A stretch of DNA of 64,000 bases from Nostoc sp. 'Peltigera membranacea cyanobiont' 210A. GTDB taxonomy: Bacteria > Cyanobacteriota > Cyanobacteriia > Cyanobacteriales > Nostocaceae. This document shows, in pieces, positions 38,142 through 45,588 of the stretch. The stretch lies in NCBI RefSeq assembly GCF_002246015.1, contig NZ_NOLJ01000005.1, positions 411,521 to 475,520 of the forward strand, in the 5' to 3' direction. The first letter of the stretch is position 1; each line of letters starts with the position of its first letter. The translations under genes and the position numbers were made by a program. The notes below the pieces were generated by a model. It did no database searches. It was not told where the DNA came from and saw only the letters and a program-made list of their open reading frames with translations.

Positions 38142-38885
38142 TTACTTCTTATTCCAAAGGCTTAAAAATGCTTGAGAGATGGCTGGGGTAATCTGACTTT
38201 GTAAGTGATTTAGTGCATCACGATGGTTTGCATTATTGTCATCATAATAAGTAAAAAGATTCGTCAGCTTCACAATCTCAGGATTTTGATCGTTTGTCCC
38301 CCTCCATTTGTTAGTAACTTTGTGTAAAACGTCCTTGGGTAGATTTTGTTGTAAGTTATTTAACGCTGCAATGTAAGAAGGATTTTGAGGATTTTTTTTG
38401 AATTGAAAGCACAAATCTATCAGCTTTAGTTGTGACTGAGGAGGAGTCTGCGGTTTATCTGTGAGACTTGGTTGCTGTAGAATTTGCCGCTGTTCAATAG
38501 TAGCAATCCCATTTTCAGTTAAACCCTGAGATTTCTGAAATTTCTTGACTGCTGTATAAGTAGCTGGCCCATAAAAAGGCAAGTCTTTTGGAATTTCGGC
38601 ATTGGTTGCAAAACCGTGAAACTTCAATCTATTCTGAAGCCCTTTCACTGTATCTTCCATGACAGTTCGAGTCTCTGCATCAGCATTACCATTAACCACA
38701 AGTTTTTGTGAGTACTGTTTCTGAAACTTTTTAATAGCTTCTTCAGTAGGATCATCTGTCAAAGAGTTGTTATTCCGCTTCCAGGGAGCAAATTTAGTGA
38801 GATCCGGCTTAGGATCAATCTCAGGAGCTAAATATCCCAATCCGATCAATATATGACGGATCGCTTCAGGGCTACTAACGGCCAT
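38142..38885 (-). CDS. Peptidoglycan-binding-domain protein
   Basis: 247 aa from the ATG at 38885, preceded by AAGGA at good spacing; a longer frame to 38972 adds an unlikely 29 residues. There are two PG_binding_1-like segments (about residues 5-75, with EEAIKKFQKQYSQKLVVNGNADAETR; and about 83-140, with LKFHGFATNAEIPKDLPFYGPAT and AVKKFQKSQGLTENGIATIEQ). The C-terminal part is helical and unknown. No signal peptide is visible with this start, so export is unclear. Confidence 0.75.
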   Translation of the reverse strand: MAVSSPEAIRHILIGLGYLAPEIDPKPDLTKFAPWKRNNNSLTDDPTEEAIKKFQKQYSQKLVVNGNADAETRTVMEDTVKGLQNRLKFHGFATNAEIPKDLPFYGPATYTAVKKFQKSQGLTENGIATIEQRQILQQPSLTDKPQTPPQSQLKLIDLCFQFKKNPQNPSYIAALNNLQQNLPKDVLHKVTNKWRGTNDQNPEIVKLTNLFTYYDDNNANHRDALNHLQSQITPAISQAFLSLWNKK

Positions 38886-39238
38886 ACTTTTTGGTTCCTT
38901 TGCGATTAGACTACCATTTAATGTATCTTGTTTTACAAAAATTAGGTAAGTAGAAATAAATAAATCTAACATTTCTTATTTGCAAGGCGTTCCGAAGCTT
39001 AAGCGATGTGTGACGACAAGCTGCAACTCTTTGAGACGTTCGATGTATGCGACTACAGAGAGTCAAAAAGAAAGAGATGCGATCGCTTATTCTCAACTAT
39101 TAATGATACTACGTGTTAGGGACACACAGATGTGCGCAGACAATTTTACAAAAGGGTTCAGGTAAATATAATATTGGATATTATCGTCAAGGTAGCTCCA
39201 ATATCAAACAGCGCCAGCGACCATCGCAAAAACATCGC

Positions 39239-39790
39239 TCAATTACTACCAGAGAAAAAAGCAAACTCCCGTTTAATATTCCAGCGCTTCCCGTCGTGAA
39301 GCAGCAAGGTTAATTTGTCAGCAGTAAACTCAAAATGCAACTGACGATTTTCAAATTCTGGCCAAGCAGCTTTAAAATTCTGCTTTGTTAAATCCCGAAA
39401 TGCAACCGTTAAATGGGGTGCAAAAGGGCGGGTTTTAGAAACCTTGTCAACAATTCTCAAGTTGCTTTCTGTATAAGCCATTAAATCAGCTTGCAAAGTT
39501 AAAAGCTCTTGACTTCTGACGACATTAATGTATATGACACGAGGTGCAAAGGCATTAAACCCTTTTAGTGTAATTGCTACTTGCTGTTGTTCACTGGCAA
39601 ACTCCTTCAAGGATGCTTCTAACACTGGCAAGTTATCATCTGCCCATTCAAAGGGCGGTTGCACGGTAATATGAGGCGGAGACTTTAGCGCTCCGCTACT
39701 AGTATACCGATCGGCAAAATACTGCTTAATCTCGTTGGCGTAGTCTTGAATATCTTGCGGTGGTATGAGGGCGACAAAAAAACGACTCAT
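39239..39790 (-). CDS. 2'-5' RNA ligase family (2H phosphoesterase) protein
   Basis: 183 aa with the two catalytic HxTx motifs of the 2H superfamily: HITVQPPFEW near residue 41 and HLTVAF near 130. The start MSRFFVALIPP is typical of ThpR/LigT-like proteins. They hydrolyse or ligate 2',5' or cyclic phosphodiester bonds in RNA or nucleotides; the true substrate here is unknown. It is a single gene. Confidence 0.85.
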   Translation of the reverse strand: MSRFFVALIPPQDIQDYANEIKQYFADRYTSSGALKSPPHITVQPPFEWADDNLPVLEASLKEFASEQQQVAITLKGFNAFAPRVIYINVVRSQELLTLQADLMAYTESNLRIVDKVSKTRPFAPHLTVAFRDLTKQNFKAAWPEFENRQLHFEFTADKLTLLLHDGKRWNIKREFAFFSGSN

Positions 39791-39903
39791 ATATCTATAT
39801 TAATTAGTAAATCACTATAGTTCGTGTATATTGCTACTCAAATGGTACTCAAAAATAGTCATAACTAAAGCAGGATGTTGTTGTAACTGGAGTTAAGAAG
39901 CCA

Positions 39904-40170
39904 ATGCCGTGGTTTGTAAAAATTGAAGAGGGGAAAGTTGATAAACCTACCTTTGACCAATATGTACCTGCTCACAAAGCCTACATTCGGGAATTAATTA
40001 CTAAAGGACACAAAGCGCGAACAGGCTATTGGGTAGAACAAAGAGGCGGAATGTTACTATTTGAGGCTGCCTCAAAGGAGGAAGCAGAAACGATTGTAGC
40101 TGATGATCCCTTGGTAAAACACGGCTGCGTCAACTATCAGCTTTATGAATGGCGAATTGTTATGGAATGA
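39904..40170 (+). CDS. YciI family protein
   Basis: 88 aa, a ferredoxin-like-fold YciI protein (MPWFVKIEEG, VPAHKAYIRELITKGH, GGMLLFEAASKEEAETIVADDPLVKHG). The conserved His and Asp of the putative active site are in AHKAY and ADDPLV. The biochemical role of the family is unsettled. It lies 35 bp before the SRP RNA gene. Confidence 0.88.
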   Translation: MPWFVKIEEGKVDKPTFDQYVPAHKAYIRELITKGHKARTGYWVEQRGGMLLFEAASKEEAETIVADDPLVKHGCVNYQLYEWRIVME

Positions 40171-40204
40171 CACACACTTACTGACTTTTCATGTTATGGT
40201 TATT

Positions 40205-40304
40205 GAAGACCTGGATCTATGCGATCGCAACACCCAAATCTTGTCAGAACCGGAAGGTAGCAGCAACACGGGAGGCTTGTGGTAGGCGTAGTCTCCGGGT
40301 CGCC
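40205..40304 (+). ncRNA. ffs: Signal recognition particle RNA (bacterial small type)
   Basis: The apical core GTCAGAACCGGAAGGTAGCAG (40243-40263) fits the SRP RNA domain IV: a CC-GGAA-GG tetraloop stem (GGAA at 40252-40255) with the asymmetric loop residues CAG opposite AGCAG. The ends also pair: GACCTGGATCTATGC (40208-40222) with GCGTAGTCTCCGGGTC (40286-40301), allowing G-U pairs and one bulge. Length is about 100 nt, normal for cyanobacteria. The RNA binds Ffh for cotranslational membrane targeting. It ends in CGCCCTATTTTT just before the next gene. Exact ends are estimates. Confidence 0.85.
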
Positions 40305-40329
40305 CTATTTTTAGGAGCCGTTAGCAACC

Positions 40330-40716
40330 ATGCCTGGTTTTGGAGATATTGTTCAAAAAGCTTTTTACCTCGGTGTTGGGTTAGCTTCTTACGCGGGTGA
40401 GAAAGCAGGGGGAAAATTAGCCGAAGTGCGATCGCAAGTCCAAAAACTGGCAGATGAAATGGTGGCAAAGGGCGAAATGAACACAGAAGAAGCCCGCCGC
40501 TTCGTTGAAGATATGATGAAGCAAGCCCAACAAGCCCAACCATCTGTTGAAACCTCACCAGAAACGCCCCCTTCTCAACCTCGCCGCATTGAAATTTTAG
40601 AGGATGATGAAGAGCCAACGGTCAAAGAGGCGTCAAATGATGAGAATGTAGATAAATTGCGCGATGAAGTGCTAAAGCTGCAAGACGAGTTAAAACGATT
40701 GCAACGCGATAGATAA
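40330..40716 (+). CDS. Phasin-like coiled-coil hypothetical protein
   Basis: 128 aa. The N-terminal half is amphipathic helix (MPGFGDIVQKAFYLGVGLASYAGEKAGGKLAEV, ADEMVAKGEMNTEEARRFVEDMM), resembling the phasin/PhaF-type helical proteins. Then come a proline-rich linker (PSVETSPETPPSQPRR) and a C-terminal coiled coil (VDKLRDEVLKLQDELKRLQ). A TAGGAG ribosome site precedes the ATG. It starts 26 bases after the SRP RNA and may share its transcript. Function is unknown. Confidence 0.7.
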   Translation: MPGFGDIVQKAFYLGVGLASYAGEKAGGKLAEVRSQVQKLADEMVAKGEMNTEEARRFVEDMMKQAQQAQPSVETSPETPPSQPRRIEILEDDEEPTVKEASNDENVDKLRDEVLKLQDELKRLQRDR

Positions 40717-40872
40717 AAAGCATTGTTTGATCGACATATCAGGAAAAAGTGGCATTTTGACATGACACTTTGGATAAAAACTTGATAAGATACATTGCCT
40801 AGTGTGTATTTTAGTGCTTCAAGCCAGATAACACAAAGCGTCCTGTTTATAGCCTGCAAAGGTGTCAAGTTT

Positions 40873-41274
40873 ATGGAACAGTGGCAAAAAGATTTAGTAG
40901 AAATCGTCGAAACAGTGGCTGATGAAGTAGAGCGCTTCTTCCTGGGAATGAGTGAAGTAGTAGACGCATTTTTTGAGCTAACGGAAGAAGTCAGCGAGCA
41001 AGTACACAATAATATTGTTACGGAAGTCGATCAGTATCTACAGGATTTGGCTGAACCGATGTTAGAAGCTTACTGGGAACTGGAAGACATTGTAGCAGAT
41101 GTCGATCCGGGTTTTCCTTATTCAGTTGAACCTACATCTGAAAAAAATCCTGCCTGTATTGGTTGTAGTCATTACCACGGTCAAGTTTATGGTGGTAATT
41201 TATTAGTTTGTGCTATGCATCCCCACGGTTGTGAAGATGAAAATTGTCCAGACTGGGAGAAGGAAGAGTATTGA
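40873..41274 (+). CDS. Conserved hypothetical protein with Cys/His C-terminal motif
   Basis: 133 aa from the ATG at 40873; an upstream in-frame ATG at 40795 has no ribosome site. The first 85 residues are acidic helix (VEIVETVADEVERFFLGM, ELTEEVSEQVHNNIVTEVDQYL). The end has conserved cysteines and histidines (CIGCSHYHGQVYGGNLLVCAMHPHGCEDENCPDWE), which suggests a metal site with four or five Cys. I know it only as a cyanobacterial hypothetical. Confidence 0.75.
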   Translation: MEQWQKDLVEIVETVADEVERFFLGMSEVVDAFFELTEEVSEQVHNNIVTEVDQYLQDLAEPMLEAYWELEDIVADVDPGFPYSVEPTSEKNPACIGCSHYHGQVYGGNLLVCAMHPHGCEDENCPDWEKEEY

Positions 41275-41280
41275 GTGGGA

Positions 41281-41478
41281 GTTAGGAGTTAGGAGTTAAC
41301 AAGCTACAAAATTACTAAAAGGACGTAAAGATAAGTAGAATAACTAATGACAAATACTTCTCTACGAGAGGCTACGCCAACGACTTCGCGGTAGTTGAGC
41401 GCAGTCGAAACTCAGTACAAGTGACAAATACTTCGGCTACGCTCAGTACAAGTGACAAGTGACAAGTGACAAATAAGA
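41281..41478. repeat. Composite repeat region in front of queF
   Basis: GTTAGGA heptads follow the upstream stop (41279-41298). Then come a GAGAGGCTACGCCAACG-type dispersed repeat and TTCGGCTACGCTCAGTAC, and several AAGTGAC heptads (ACAAGTGACAAGTGACAAGTGAC, 41451-41471) reaching to within 10 bases of the queF ATG. No preQ1 riboswitch could be recognised. Confidence 0.65.
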
Positions 41479-41479
41479 A

Positions 41480-41893
41480 ATGACAACTGATAAATTACCT
41501 GAAAGTGCATCCCAGTCAAACCAAGAAATGAAGTATGGCGAACGCGACATTGCAGAAGGTAAATTAATTACCTTTCCGAATCCGCGTGTGGGGAGGCGAT
41601 ATGACATTAACATTACTTTGCCGGAATTTACTTGTAAATGTCCGTTTTCCGGCTATCCTGACTTTGCAACAATTTATGTTAGCTATGTGCCTGATGAACG
41701 GGTAGTGGAATTGAAGGCGCTCAAACTTTATATTAATAGTTACCGCGATCGCTACATTTCCCACGAAGAATCTGCCAATCAAATTTTAGATGATTTTGTG
41801 GCTGCTTGCGATCCGTTGGAAGTCACGGTGAAAGCAGATTTCACGCCTCGCGGTAATGTACATACTGTAGTTGAAGTGCGTCACCAAAAGTAA
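41480..41893 (+). CDS. queF: NADPH-dependent 7-cyano-7-deazaguanine reductase (QueF)
   Basis: 137 aa, a single-domain QueF. It reduces preQ0 to preQ1 in queuosine tRNA modification. Key features are the catalytic Cys in FTCKCPFSGYPDF near residue 54, the substrate segment VVELKALKLYINSYRDRYISHEE near 74 with the E and SYRD residues, and the end TPRGNVHTVVEVRH. The start lies directly downstream of heptad repeats; ATG 41480 fits the family length. Confidence 0.92.
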   Translation: MTTDKLPESASQSNQEMKYGERDIAEGKLITFPNPRVGRRYDINITLPEFTCKCPFSGYPDFATIYVSYVPDERVVELKALKLYINSYRDRYISHEESANQILDDFVAACDPLEVTVKADFTPRGNVHTVVEVRHQK

Positions 41894-41930
41894 CATCATT
41901 GCTGATAAGTGCAGATGGGATTAATCGGCT

Positions 41931-43028
41931 TCATTCAGCAATTTTCTGCACGGCAGATTGCACTTGAAGCACAACTCTTTTTGATAAAGGAATATATCCA
42001 AGTTCCAAACTGGATTTTTGCCCGTCAATCACAGCCCAATTCACAAAGTTTTTCAGTGCTTGAGCTTTGACTCGGTTTGGATATTGGCGATAAGTTAAAA
42101 GCCAGCTGTAAGTGACGATGGGATAAGACTGGGCACCTGTAGGATCGGTGATAAAAGCAATCAAGTTATCACCTGGTAATTTCACTGCTTCTAAAGTTTG
42201 TGCTACAGATTCTGGTGTCGGCGTAATATAATTACCAGATTTATTTTCTAAAGCAGCCACAGGAAGCTTATTTTGTTTGGCGTAAATGTATTCTACATAG
42301 CCAATAGCTCCTGGTATCTGTTGAATCAGGGCGGTAACACCTTCGTTACCCTTTCCACCAACTCCCACTTGCCATGCTATCGATTTACCAGCCCCAATTT
42401 TGTTTTTCCATTCTGGACTTATGGAGCTTAGGTGTTGCGTGAACACGCTTGTAGTTCCACTACCATCAGTTCGGTGTACAACTTGAATTGGTAAATCGGG
42501 CAAATTTACACCTGGATTAGCTGCGGCTATTTTAGGATGATTCCAATTCGTAATTTTTCCGAGAAAGATATCTACGTAAACTTGGCGTGGTAGCCTGAGA
42601 GCAGGTGGCACATTCACTTGAGGCGATTGCTGTGAAACTGGTGTGAGGTTATAAGCCAGCACAATAGAACCGGCAGTTATTGGCAAAGCAATGACTCCCC
42701 GTTTTATTTTGGCTGCTTGTTCTCTTGTAATTCCCACATCACTAGCTGCAAAATCTACAGTACCGTCGATGAGTTGTTGCACTCCAGCACTGCTTCCTAT
42801 AGCTTGATAGTTAATTTCTATATTGGGATTTTGCTGGTTGTAATCTGAAAGCCAACGTTCATACAAAGGTGCGGGAAAACTTGCCCCAGTACCAACAAGG
42901 GAAACACGCTTTATGTTTGTCTGCTCGGCAGTGCAAGAAGCAATACTCAACAAGATAGCGATTAAAGGTAGAAGGCAAACCCGTCCCTGAGATTGAAGTT
43001 TAGCAGACATAGAAATTTTTTGTTCCAA
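41931..43028 (-). CDS. pstS: Phosphate ABC transporter substrate-binding protein PstS
   Basis: 365 aa periplasmic lipoprotein: signal peptide then lipobox LLSIASC with lipid Cys near residue 32. Phosphate-binding loops are typical of PstS: GTGASFPAPLYERWL, QAIGSSAGVQQLIDGTVDFAASDV, RTDGSGTTSVFTQHL and GVGGKGNEGVTALIQQ. No pstC, pstA or pstB genes are adjacent, so this is an isolated copy of a kind common in cyanobacteria with several PstS. It converges with queF. The ATG six codons downstream is an alternative start. Confidence 0.9.
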   Translation of the reverse strand: MEQKISMSAKLQSQGRVCLLPLIAILLSIASCTAEQTNIKRVSLVGTGASFPAPLYERWLSDYNQQNPNIEINYQAIGSSAGVQQLIDGTVDFAASDVGITREQAAKIKRGVIALPITAGSIVLAYNLTPVSQQSPQVNVPPALRLPRQVYVDIFLGKITNWNHPKIAAANPGVNLPDLPIQVVHRTDGSGTTSVFTQHLSSISPEWKNKIGAGKSIAWQVGVGGKGNEGVTALIQQIPGAIGYVEYIYAKQNKLPVAALENKSGNYITPTPESVAQTLEAVKLPGDNLIAFITDPTGAQSYPIVTYSWLLTYRQYPNRVKAQALKNFVNWAVIDGQKSSLELGYIPLSKRVVLQVQSAVQKIAE

Positions 43029-43084
43029 TGTTTAATAAATACCTCTAGTAATTTCCTAATTTGTAGGCGTGTGGGCGTAATTAA

Positions 43085-43237
43085 TTGTAAATAACTTTGA
43101 AACGCAGAGGGACGCGGAGGTTAACGCAAAGGTACGCAAAGTAATCCTCTGCGTACCTCTGCGATTTCCTTCTCTGCGAGACGCTGACGCTCCTAACGTC
43201 GCTACCGCTTCGCTAATGCGAATGCGCCCCTCTGCGT
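43085..43237. repeat. CTCTGCG-type dispersed repeats
   Basis: Inverted blocks ACGCAGAGGGACGCGGAGG and CCTCTGCGTACCTCTGCG, then CTGCGAGACGCTGACGCTCC and CGCTACCGCTTCGC, a mosaic of repeat types. It runs up to the stop codon of ccsB (43238) and could serve as its transcript end. Confidence 0.65.
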
Positions 43238-44635
43238 TTAAACTTCAATCGCCGTCTCTTTCTCTTCACCTTGTGGCTGTGAACTCAGCCGATCTAAAAT
43301 CTCTAAAACCTCTTGTTCAAAAGCAACTTGGGCACGATTAGTTTTGCCACCCACATAGAGGCGATCGCCTTTTTGCAATGCCCAGATTTGCGAGTGGGAA
43401 AAGTAACTCATCACCACACCCAGCATGAGCAAACCAAACCCTGTGTAAACAATTGGTATACCTGGATCGGCTTTAATTTGTAAGCCAGTGCTACCAATAA
43501 CATCCAAAATTTTCAGCTTCACGCCATTAACTTCGGTGAACATCCCCGCGCGGACTGTATCAACAAGTTTGCCAGTGGCATCATAAATTAATACCATCCC
43601 TTGCAAGTCTTTGGCTAACAGGGAGACACCCTCACTCAAATCCGGTTTAGTCGGAACCCAGGTTCCCCAAATGCGCCCGTTACCGTTGGTGTTCAATTGC
43701 GCCATCGGCAGCTGAAAAATTGGGCTGTTGTTAAATTGGACGCGAACACCTGCAATTCCCCAATCAGTTTGATAGAAAGTTATGCCATGATAGCGCAGAG
43801 GCTCGTTGACAAAAATCTTCTTGTGGTCAATTTCCTTTCCCTGATTATTCAAGACAGACATATCTGAATAAAATTGATCGATGCCGCCAGATGGAGTGTA
43901 ATCAATCCAAAAACGATTGACTCGCACAGACCAATCTTTCGAGATTTTTGCGGCTAAAGGCCCAGCATCGACAATATTTGTCACTTGAAATGTATCGCCA
44001 CTGGCAACCATTTCCTGAGCGAGAAACCCAGTCATCGCTCCCCAAATTCCCCCTAGTAGAATACCGACAATGCCAATATGAACGATAATTGGGCCGATGC
44101 GTCCGACTATTCCTTTGCGGGCGTAAAGGAGATTTTCTTTTTCTTGATCTTGAAAAATTTTATAGCGGTGTTTCTGTAATATCTGGTTTAAAGAATCTAG
44201 GGAACCAGTATCTAGTTCTGCACTTAAAGCTAATTTTTGAAATTGCCGTGGCTCTTCGTAATATTTCCAGCGTTGGGCGGCTTTTAAGGCTGGTAACTGA
44301 CGGGTAAATGAACAAGCAGTTAAACTAGTGCCAAATAAGATCAGTAATGCCAGAAACCACCAGGTACGATATACGTGGTCTAATCCAACTACTTGAATTA
44401 CTTTCCAAGTTAAGAAACCAAATAAAGCTGGATGTTCTGGGTAGTTGGCTTGGTAAAATGCGGGTGACTGACCTTGCTCAATGACAGTACCAGTAGAGCT
44501 AAAAATTGCAATCAATAGCAGTAGTGCGATCGCTAGTCGTAAGTTAGTCAGTATAGGCAAAAGCTCTTGGCGTAAGAACTGCCCAGGTATCGCCCACCAT
44601 TTTAATTCTTTTGCAGCTGAATCTTCTAAAGTCAT
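43238..44635 (-). CDS. ccsB: Cytochrome c biogenesis protein CcsB (ResB/Ccs1)
   Basis: 465 aa, the ResB/Ccs1 component of System II cytochrome c maturation, which carries haem across the thylakoid/plasma membrane with CcsA. Membrane spans: about 27-46 (LAIALLLLIAIFSSTGTVIEQG), about 90-110, about 165-195 (GPIIVHIGIVGILLGGIWGAM) and near 395. The big lumenal domain lies between the last two. The first-span TVIEQGQSP motif and IGPIIVHIG with a conserved His are typical. It follows ccdA by 30 bp, an operon. Confidence 0.93.
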   Translation of the reverse strand: MTLEDSAAKELKWWAIPGQFLRQELLPILTNLRLAIALLLLIAIFSSTGTVIEQGQSPAFYQANYPEHPALFGFLTWKVIQVVGLDHVYRTWWFLALLILFGTSLTACSFTRQLPALKAAQRWKYYEEPRQFQKLALSAELDTGSLDSLNQILQKHRYKIFQDQEKENLLYARKGIVGRIGPIIVHIGIVGILLGGIWGAMTGFLAQEMVASGDTFQVTNIVDAGPLAAKISKDWSVRVNRFWIDYTPSGGIDQFYSDMSVLNNQGKEIDHKKIFVNEPLRYHGITFYQTDWGIAGVRVQFNNSPIFQLPMAQLNTNGNGRIWGTWVPTKPDLSEGVSLLAKDLQGMVLIYDATGKLVDTVRAGMFTEVNGVKLKILDVIGSTGLQIKADPGIPIVYTGFGLLMLGVVMSYFSHSQIWALQKGDRLYVGGKTNRAQVAFEQEVLEILDRLSSQPQGEEKETAIEV

Positions 44636-44665
44636 TATGTGTAAAAGCTAACAAAGTTATTGATA

Positions 44666-45406
44666 TTAAAGACTGCCGAGGGGAATTCGAGAAATTAAGG
44701 AAAATACACCGAATCCTACCAATAGCGCCCCGCTAACTGGGTTAATCCAACCAGACCAGCGACGCAATTCTAGTAATTTTTTAATTGAAGCTGTAAAAGT
44801 ACCCGCCAAAATCAATGGTGCTACATAACCGGCTGTATAAGAAAGTAGCAAAACAGCACCTAAAATTAAGTCTTGTGTACTAGCAATCCAACTTAACAAA
44901 CTCGCTAAAACAGGTGTGCTACAAGGGGATGCGACTAAGCCGAAAGTCAGCCCCAGCAAATAGGAACGCAATCCTGTTGGCAAATCTGGCGAAATCCAAT
45001 TCGTTTCATTCAAGGATGGAAATTGTATAGGCAGTGCTTCTAATAAGTTCAGCCCCATGAGAATAGCGATAATGCTGACGATAATCGGCAAACCAATTCC
45101 CACTTGACCGTAGACTTTTCCAACTAAACCTGCTATAATACCCATCCCCGCCAATGTAGTTGCTAAACCTAAAGCAAACCAAGTTGATTGGGCAGCAGCT
45201 TGCAAGCGACTTTTAGCTTCATAACCACCGATGTAACCAATGGTAATTGGCAGCATCGAAAGCATACAGGGGGTGAGACTGGTGAGCAAGCCAGCGGCAA
45301 AGATAATACCAACGCTTACTACGCTAAGATGTGTCAGTTGGTTAGAAACGAGGCTATTGGCAAATTGTTCTAGTTGGTAAATTTGGGTTTGCAGGTTATC
45401 AAACAT
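44666..45406 (-). CDS. ccdA: Thiol:disulfide transporter CcdA
   Basis: 246 aa with six membrane spans. The two redox cysteines are in LTSLTPCMLSMLPITIGYIGGY (near residue 47) and GLVASPCSTPVLASLLSW (near 160), as in CcdA/DsbD. It passes reducing power across the membrane to keep apocytochrome c haem-binding cysteines reduced. It is the first gene of the ccdA-ccsB operon, with a divergent promoter region shared with the giant kinase gene at 45589. Confidence 0.93.
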   Translation of the reverse strand: MFDNLQTQIYQLEQFANSLVSNQLTHLSVVSVGIIFAAGLLTSLTPCMLSMLPITIGYIGGYEAKSRLQAAAQSTWFALGLATTLAGMGIIAGLVGKVYGQVGIGLPIIVSIIAILMGLNLLEALPIQFPSLNETNWISPDLPTGLRSYLLGLTFGLVASPCSTPVLASLLSWIASTQDLILGAVLLLSYTAGYVAPLILAGTFTASIKKLLELRRWSGWINPVSGALLVGFGVFSLISRIPLGSL

Positions 45407-45588
45407 GGGGAGTCTCTGAGCGGGAAATGCTTACTCTGCTTGAATTGTAGCTTAGTTTTGGTTTTTGAGTCAGGATAACCAAATTATCCAAACTTAATAT
45501 CATCTAAATTTCATCTGCCCAAAGAAATGTATTTAAAATACAATTAAGCTCGGATTATCCCTGAAGATGCACGGCTGGAGTGTTTGGC

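Noticed and set aside
40191..40400. Small plus-strand ORF over the SRP RNA region
   Set aside because: The conserved RNA core and pairing explain the sequence better; the peptide has no features.
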